In this document: piece after piece, positions 59,444 to 64,000 of the stretch
How the letters are laid out: each line of letters begins with the position of its first letter
Position numbering within the stretch: the stretch's first letter is position 1
NCBI RefSeq assembly: GCF_001514195.1
Contig: NZ_KQ948740.1
Location: 62,001-126,000 of the forward strand
Reading direction: 5' to 3'
Source of the DNA: Streptomyces griseorubiginosus
GTDB lineage: Bacteria; Actinomycetota; Actinomycetes; Streptomycetales; Streptomycetaceae
DNA length: 64,000 bases
Program-made: the position numbers and the translations under genes
Notes under the pieces: model-generated
What the model saw: only the letters and a program-made list of their open reading frames with translations
Told to the model about the DNA's origin: nothing
The model's database searches: none

Positions 59444-59515
59444 ATGAAGGTCATCAGCCGTACGCACCACACCGCAGCCGCGCGAGCGACCAGCTCGCCG
59501 GCTGCCGACGCCTGA
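59444..59515 (+). CDS. Putative 23-aa alanine-rich leader peptide
   Basis: The peptide begins MKVISRTHHTAAARATSS and ends PAADA; seven of 23 residues are Ala (codons GCA, GCC, GCG, GCG, GCT, GCC, GCC), with two adjacent His. It ends 108 bases before an alanyl-tRNA-synthetase-like gene. Amino-acid-rich leader peptides ahead of genes of the matching amino acid commonly work by ribosome-mediated attenuation, so alanine-dependent control is the hypothesis. The promoter position suggests leaderless translation. In a high-GC genome Ala is the most common residue, so enrichment alone is weak evidence. Confidence 0.4.
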   Translation: MKVISRTHHTAAARATSSPAADA

Positions 59516-59529
59516 CCTCACCCACTCCC

Positions 59530-59554
59530 CCGGCGGCCGGAAACGGACCGCCGG
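59530..59554 (+). promoter_or_regulatory. GNRA-capped hairpin in the AlaRS-like leader
   Basis: CCGGCGGCCG-GAAA-CGG-A-CCGCCGG folds as a 10-bp stem with one bulged A and a GAAA tetraloop, 15 bases after the mini-ORF stop. It could be an attenuator or antiterminator element; it has no T-run and no hexaloop typical of known ANTAR targets. Confidence 0.45.
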
Positions 59555-59623
59555 TGCAGGATCTCCTGGTCGCCTCCCGTCGCCGCGGTCGTTTCCGGTC
59601 CCACGAGACCGAAGGACCCCGCC

Positions 59624-60787
59624 ATGCAATCCGACCGGACCGTACGCGTCTTCACCGACTTCTACCGCGAGCGCGGACACCACCTGATCACCGGGAGCAC
59701 CCTGCTGCCGCCGCCCGGCGATCCGGTGCTGTTCACGACCTCGGGGATGCATCCCCTCACGCCGTATCTGGAAGGCCGCCCCCATCCCCGGGGCCGGCGA
59801 CTGGTCAACGTGCAGCGCTGTCTGCGCACCACCGATCTCTACGAGGTCGGCGACTCCACGCACCTGACGGTGTTCGAGATGCTCGGCTCGTGGTCGCTCG
59901 GCGACTACGGCCACTCGCAGAGCCTGCGCTGGGGGTACGAGCTGCTCCGCGACGGCTTCGGCATCCCCCACGACAGACTCCACGCCACGGTCTTCGGCGG
60001 CGACGAGCAGGTGGGCCCGGATCTGGACGCCCTGCGCACCTGGGAGGAGTCGGGCGTGCCCGTGGAGCTCACCGGGGAGGACAACTGGTGGTCCAACGGT
60101 CCCGTGGGCCCGTGCGGCCCGGACTCGGAGATCTTCGTGTGGACCGGCGACACCCCGCCGCGGGGCACGCCCACGACGGACCCGCGCTGGGTGGAGATCT
60201 GGAACCACGTCGTCATGCGGTACCGCCGTCTCGACGACGGCTCCCTCCAGCCCCTGGAGCGTCCCGCTGTCGACACCGGCATGGGTCTTGAGCGACTGGT
60301 CACCGTCCTCCAGGGCCGTGACTCGGTCCACGACACCGACCTGTTCGAGCCCTGGAAACGGCTGCTGCCGTGGTCGCTGGACGAGCCTTCGCTGCGCCTG
60401 GTCAGCGACCATCTGCGCTCCGCCGTCGTGGTCATCGGCGACGGGGTGCGGCCGTCCAACACGGGGCGCGGCTACGTCCTGCGCCGGCTCGTCCGCCGGC
60501 TGCTCACCACGCTACGGCGCGAGGACCCCTCCCGTGCCCTGTCCGACCTGCCGGTGGAGCTCCTCCGGCACACTCTGGACCACTTCCGGCAGACCGGCGG
60601 GACGGATCACCTCAGGGAGGTACTGCTGGAGGAGGAACGCGGCTTCGACCGGCTGCTGGAGCGCGGTCGCCGTCTGCTGTCGGGGCCCAGGTACCGGGGG
60701 CCGCTGAGCGAGGAGGACTACGACTACCTCCACGACACCCACGGCCTCCCACGCGACCTGGTGATCGGCCTGCGACAGCAGGGGTGA
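59624..60787 (+). CDS. Alanyl-tRNA-synthetase-like protein, catalytic domain only
   Basis: 387 aa against about 880 for AlaRS. ATG 59624 has GAAGGACC upstream. Class II core: VFTDFYRERGHH, TTSGMHPLTPYLEG, motif 2 QRCLRTTDLYEVGD with FEMLGSWSLGDYG, the GPCGPDSEIF loop and motif 3 DTGMGLERL (about 217-225). The chain stops at LHDTHGLPRDL, which matches the 'YDTYGFPLDL' boundary of full AlaRS, so the editing, anticodon-like and C-Ala domains are absent and there is no sign of frameshift. The length equals the E. coli fragment long known to make alanyl-adenylate. It may activate an amino acid for something other than protein synthesis, or be a resistance or regulatory paralogue. Three bases separate it from the convergent ABC permease. 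Confidence 0.88.
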   Translation: MQSDRTVRVFTDFYRERGHHLITGSTLLPPPGDPVLFTTSGMHPLTPYLEGRPHPRGRRLVNVQRCLRTTDLYEVGDSTHLTVFEMLGSWSLGDYGHSQSLRWGYELLRDGFGIPHDRLHATVFGGDEQVGPDLDALRTWEESGVPVELTGEDNWWSNGPVGPCGPDSEIFVWTGDTPPRGTPTTDPRWVEIWNHVVMRYRRLDDGSLQPLERPAVDTGMGLERLVTVLQGRDSVHDTDLFEPWKRLLPWSLDEPSLRLVSDHLRSAVVVIGDGVRPSNTGRGYVLRRLVRRLLTTLRREDPSRALSDLPVELLRHTLDHFRQTGGTDHLREVLLEEERGFDRLLERGRRLLSGPRYRGPLSEEDYDYLHDTHGLPRDLVIGLRQQG

Positions 60788-60790
60788 CGG

Positions 60791-63136
60791 CTACTCGGTG
60801 CGCAGGGCCGTCGCACGGGCCCCGGCCGCCCAGCCCGCCGGGAGCATCGCGCCCAACAGGGCGATGACCAGACCGGCCAGGCCCAGCAGGAGCAGCTGCG
60901 GCGTTCCGTACACATCGAGGACGGACGGGGGCAGGTCGGTGCCCGCCGCGTGTCCCATCACCGGGAGCACGAACCCGTGCAGCGCGTATCCGGCGGGGAC
61001 GCCGACGAGGCCGCCCAGCACGCCGATCCCGGCCACCGAGGCGAGGACGAGGCTCACGGTCTGCCGGGGCGACATGCCGACGGCCTTGCAGACGCCCAGG
61101 TCGTGAACGCGTTCCCGGGTGTCGAGGACGACCGAGTTGAGCACGCCGAGGCCCGCGACGGAGACGAGCATGAGGGTGAGCAGCGCGGCCATGGTGTTCA
61201 GGACGAGGACCATGTTGTGCTGCCGGGAAGGGGAGGTGGCCGTGGCCTCGGCGCCGAGGGGCTGGATCCGCGCGGAGAGCTTCTCGGCGTACACGGTCGG
61301 CGAGACGCCCCCCTTCACGTCGACCAGGAACACCTGGGGCCTGGTCGCGGGGAAGTCGGCGGCGTTCACCTGGATCTCCAGCTGGTCCTCCGCGCTGCCG
61401 AAGGCCACACCGACGATCCGCAGGGCGGCCGTCTCCTTGCCGACCGTCACCCGCACGGTGTCGCCGATCTCCGTCCCGGTGGTCTCCAGGAACTGGCGGG
61501 GCACGACCAGCTGGCCGGTGCCGTCGAGCCAGTGCCCGGCGGTCATCGCGTACGCGCCGATGCCCGAGTCGCCGGTGAACAGGCCGGCCCGGACGTTTCC
61601 GGTGATCCCGACCACGGTGGCGTCCTGCTGGGCCTCGCCGTAGTAGGAGGCGGTGCCCGGCTGCGCCTCGATGGCGGCGCTCACCTGTGCCGGGTCGGCC
61701 TGCCGGGGCTCCTGGGTGCCGGGCGCGGGGACGTGTTCGCCGTGTGCCACGCCGGGGCCGCCGGTGAAGACGGTGACCGCGGCACGGTCCTCGGGGTCCT
61801 GGATACGGCCGACCTCGTCGAGCGAGGAGGTGAGTCCGACGGCGAAGGTCGCCGCGATCGTGCCGAACGCGACCGCGAGCAGCATCGCGAAGGCGCGGAC
61901 CGGGTGGGCGAAGGGCGCGGCGAGGCCGTAGGTCACGGCCCGGGGCAGCGGGAGGCGGCCCGCCGCCCGGTGCGCCCACCGGCCGCGTCCGGTGCGCGGG
62001 GCCCGGCCGACGGCGATGGCCTCGACGGTGGGCAGCCGCCCGGCCCGCAGCGCGGGGACGAAGGCCGCGACGCCGACGACCAGCAGGGCACCGGCCGGGA
62101 CCACGAGGTCCACCCACCAGGCGACCGACAGGGCGGCCGTGCCGTACGCCTGCTCGGTTTCGTCGAGGAGGGGAAGGGCCAGCAGGTTGCCGAGGACGAC
62201 GCCGAGCGCGATGCCCGCGCCCGCCGGGACGAGCGCCTGCGCCACGTAGGCGCGGACGACCTCGCGCGGGGTGAAGCCGATGGCCTTGAGGATGCCGATC
62301 CGGCGCAGGCCGGTGCCGACCGCGCCGCTGATGACGCTGCCGACGATGATCACGGACATGACGAGGCCGAGGACGCCGAACGCGATCAGGAAGGGGATGG
62401 TCGGGGCGGCCCCGCTGTCGGCGGCGCGCTTGGTGTCCAGGTAGGACCGGGTGCCGAGCAGTGCCCCCGTGGGGACGGCGGCGGTGAGTTTCTTGCGGTC
62501 GGCGGCGATGTCACCCGTCGACCCGGCCTCCTCGAAGCGGTAGAGCATCTGACGGGTGACCGGGGCGTCCTTCGAACCGAGCGCCCTGAGCTGTGCGGGA
62601 GTCACCCAGGCGTCGGCGCTCCGGCCGGCGGAGGTGGCGAAGCCGACGACACTGAGGGTCGTGCCGGAGGCCGTCAGGGTGTCGCCCACCGTGAAGGCGG
62701 GCCCCTGGTAGGAGGAGCTCAGCACGACCTCGCCCGGTCTTTTCGCCCATCGGCCGGCCGTGAGGTCCAGGTCGTCGACGGTGGCGTGCGGGCCGGTGCG
62801 TCCGACGAAAGTCATCGCCGGGGGCTTGCGGCCGGCCGAGTCCGTGACCTGGAGGAGCGCCGTGGGGTAGGGCCCGGCGCTCGCGGTGACTCCGTCCAGC
62901 CGCCCGGTGGCGGCCAGTTGTGCGTCGGTCACCTCGGCCGGGTCGAACCCGGCGGTGAGGTGGGCGCCCTTCTGCGCGGCGAAGGCGTGGTCGAAGGGCG
63001 CGTTGGCGACGACCATGAGGGAGCCCGCGACCACGGCAGCCGCAACGGCCATCATCGTGGCGATCGCGATGACCGCGGTCTGCACCCGGCGCCGGCCCAC
63101 CCCGGAGCGGACCACGCGGACGAGCGGTCCGGTCAT
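60791..63136 (-). CDS. FtsX-family ABC transporter permease
   Basis: 781 aa. ATG 63136 overlaps the ATPase stop (ATGA). One N-terminal membrane segment, a large extracytoplasmic MacB-like domain (about 40-240), three FtsX helices (about 250-370, with GLRRIGILKAIGFTPREVVRA), then a second copy of the same layout (about 405-775, with VHDLGVCKAVGMSPRQTV). The duplicated FtsX arrangement on one chain is common in actinobacteria; such systems extrude lipoproteins, peptides or drugs, or transmit envelope stress, rather than import. Works with the ATPase in the same operon. Confidence 0.92.
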   Translation of the reverse strand: MTGPLVRVVRSGVGRRRVQTAVIAIATMMAVAAAVVAGSLMVVANAPFDHAFAAQKGAHLTAGFDPAEVTDAQLAATGRLDGVTASAGPYPTALLQVTDSAGRKPPAMTFVGRTGPHATVDDLDLTAGRWAKRPGEVVLSSSYQGPAFTVGDTLTASGTTLSVVGFATSAGRSADAWVTPAQLRALGSKDAPVTRQMLYRFEEAGSTGDIAADRKKLTAAVPTGALLGTRSYLDTKRAADSGAAPTIPFLIAFGVLGLVMSVIIVGSVISGAVGTGLRRIGILKAIGFTPREVVRAYVAQALVPAGAGIALGVVLGNLLALPLLDETEQAYGTAALSVAWWVDLVVPAGALLVVGVAAFVPALRAGRLPTVEAIAVGRAPRTGRGRWAHRAAGRLPLPRAVTYGLAAPFAHPVRAFAMLLAVAFGTIAATFAVGLTSSLDEVGRIQDPEDRAAVTVFTGGPGVAHGEHVPAPGTQEPRQADPAQVSAAIEAQPGTASYYGEAQQDATVVGITGNVRAGLFTGDSGIGAYAMTAGHWLDGTGQLVVPRQFLETTGTEIGDTVRVTVGKETAALRIVGVAFGSAEDQLEIQVNAADFPATRPQVFLVDVKGGVSPTVYAEKLSARIQPLGAEATATSPSRQHNMVLVLNTMAALLTLMLVSVAGLGVLNSVVLDTRERVHDLGVCKAVGMSPRQTVSLVLASVAGIGVLGGLVGVPAGYALHGFVLPVMGHAAGTDLPPSVLDVYGTPQLLLLGLAGLVIALLGAMLPAGWAAGARATALRTE

Positions 63137-63825
63137 CGCAGGGCCTCCGCACGGGAGTCGAGGGCGACATGGCCGTCGACGAGATGGACGGTACGGCTCG
63201 CGCAGGCCTGGGCCAGGGCCGGGTCGTGGGTGACCAGCACGATGGTCTGGCCGCCGCGGTGCAGGTCGAGGAGGAGGTCACGGACGTCCTGGCCCGAGGC
63301 GCTGTCGAGGGCGCCGGTCGGTTCGTCGGCGAGGAGCAGGGCGGGCCGGTTCACCAACGCCCGTGCCACGGCGACGCGTTGGCGTTCTCCGCCGGAGAGG
63401 CGGCCGGGGTGGGCGCGGGCGTGCTGCTGGATGCCGAGGACCTCCATCAGTTCCGCCGCGCGGTCCCGCACGGTGCGCCGCGGAACTCCGTTGAGCTGGG
63501 CGGGGAGTTGGATGTTGTCGAGGACGGTGAGGTCGTCGAGGAGGTTGAAGAACTGGAAGACCATGCCGATCCGTTCGCGGCGGAACCGGGCCAGCGCGTG
63601 CTCGCCGAGCCGGTCGATCCGCCGGCCGTCGACGGTCACCGTGCCCTCGGTCGGCTTGTCGAGCCCGGCGACGAGGTTCAGCAGGGTGGACTTGCCGCTG
63701 CCGGAGGGGCCGGTCACCGCGAGGGCCTCACCCTGGGCCACGGAGAGGTCGAGCGGTCCGAGCGCGGGTGCGCCGGCACTGTCGTAGCGCTTGGCCACGC
63801 CCTTCAGTTCGATGACCTGGGTCAT
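63133..63825 (-). CDS. ABC transporter ATP-binding protein (MacB/LolD-like)
   Basis: 230 aa. ATG 63825 follows AAGGGGATC. All ATPase motifs are present: Walker A GPSGSGKST, Q-loop MVFQFFNLLDDLTVLDN, signature LSGGERQRVAVARAL, Walker B ALLLADEPTGALD and the H-loop VLVTHDP. The subgroup (LolD/MacB) pairs with FtsX-type permeases, and the permease gene starts inside its stop codon. First gene of the operon. Confidence 0.94.
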   Translation of the reverse strand: MTQVIELKGVAKRYDSAGAPALGPLDLSVAQGEALAVTGPSGSGKSTLLNLVAGLDKPTEGTVTVDGRRIDRLGEHALARFRRERIGMVFQFFNLLDDLTVLDNIQLPAQLNGVPRRTVRDRAAELMEVLGIQQHARAHPGRLSGGERQRVAVARALVNRPALLLADEPTGALDSASGQDVRDLLLDLHRGGQTIVLVTHDPALAQACASRTVHLVDGHVALDSRAEALR

Positions 63826-64000
63826 GGGAGATCCCCTTCGGGGGTGTCGTCGGGCGGGTCCGCGCCCTGACGGGCGGGGCGGCCGGGCCACGCGGTTGCG
63901 TCGGCGTGGCGAAGGTACGGACGGTCGGGTCGTCGGCGCGTCGGCCGGAGCACCGACATGCGGCCCGTCGCCGGGAGGACCCGGTGCCGGGGTCATCCCC
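63826..64000. other. Right-edge region upstream of ABC exporter operon
   Basis: About 175 bp containing the expected promoter of the ATPase/FtsX operon on the minus strand. An open frame continues to the window edge but has no supported start, and I see no other gene. Confidence 0.4.

Noticed and set aside
59377..59623. T-box riboswitch ahead of the AlaRS-like gene
   Set aside because: I searched by eye for the conserved AGGGTGGNACC antiterminator bulge sequence and did not find it; the leader-peptide layout fits better.
1..64000. Mobile elements, integrase or attachment sites, tRNA or rRNA genes
   Set aside because: No transposase-like or integrase-like protein, no terminal inverted repeats flanking a gene, and no cloverleaf-like or rRNA-like sequence was recognised.

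Overview
The window is very GC-rich (roughly 70-73% by eye), densely coded, uses many GTG starts and four-base ATGA/GTGA stop-start overlaps, and carries typical streptomycete families: an XRE-DUF5753/DUF397 pair, a SpoIIE-type phosphatase next to a stand-alone HATPase, two DUF574-type methyltransferases, an ANTAR protein, Tat-exported polysaccharide enzymes and FtsX/MMPL exporters. It is almost certainly a Streptomyces (or close relative) chromosome. I see no rRNA, tRNA, CRISPR array, transposase or phage gene.

Layout. 1-5.1 kb: tail of a TetR regulator, an AfsR-like NB-ARC/TPR regulator, a CxxC CMD-family protein, a DUF1801 protein, a PfkB sugar kinase whose start codon lies in a 23-bp perfect inverted repeat, and a small membrane protein. 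5.2-14.9 kb: a secreted polysaccharide-degradation locus (a 1,731-aa protein with two GH43 domains, a beta-helix lyase, an alginate-lyase-fold enzyme, and a GH88 unsaturated uronyl hydrolase); a shared motif near GAACATCGYTC precedes three of these genes. 15-20.2 kb: a regulatory and signalling block containing a six-copy 22-bp tandem repeat. 20.2-28 kb: an SDR, a flavin monooxygenase with an MFS pump, and an MMPL exporter with its own two-component system. 28.2-36 kb: a ROK regulator divergent from an ABC sugar importer and a GH38 alpha-mannosidase. 36-42 kb: a hypothetical protein, a chymotrypsin-like protease, an S9 peptidase, a GH53 galactanase with two palindromic operator candidates, and a P450 lacking the ExxR motif. 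42-45 kb: a YceI protein and a DUF485/solute-symporter pair. 45.4-55.9 kb: the most striking locus. 56-64 kb: a secreted alpha/beta hydrolase, an AraC regulator, an ANTAR protein, an alanine-rich leader ORF upstream of a truncated alanyl-tRNA-synthetase-like enzyme, and a FtsX/ATPase ABC exporter.

The main discovery candidate is 45.4-55.9 kb. It encodes, in one direction, an acyl-CoA carboxylase beta subunit (AccD4-like), a fatty-acyl-AMP ligase (FadD32-like), a five-domain PKS in the order ACP-KS-AT-ACP-TE (the Pks13 order), an antigen-85-like esterase, a PucR-type regulator and a cutinase. This is the set of activities encoded by the mycobacterial locus that condenses two fatty chains into mycolic acid and transfers the product in the envelope (accD4-pks13-fadD32-Rv3802c-fbp). 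Streptomycetes are not known to make mycolates, so the locus may direct an undescribed alpha-branched beta-keto lipid and its extracellular transfer.

A second theme is short in-frame minisatellites: 18 bp in the histidine-kinase ATP lid, 30 bp in the DUF485 tail, and 39 bp and 24 bp in PKS linkers, besides the intergenic 22-bp array. A third is candidate regulatory RNA or DNA structure: the hairpin over the pfkB start, the Ala-rich and possibly leaderless leader before the AlaRS-like gene (with an RNA-binding-type ANTAR gene just upstream), and a palindrome that exactly fills the spacer of the mannoside-operon promoter. All calls come from reading the sequence; no database search was run.
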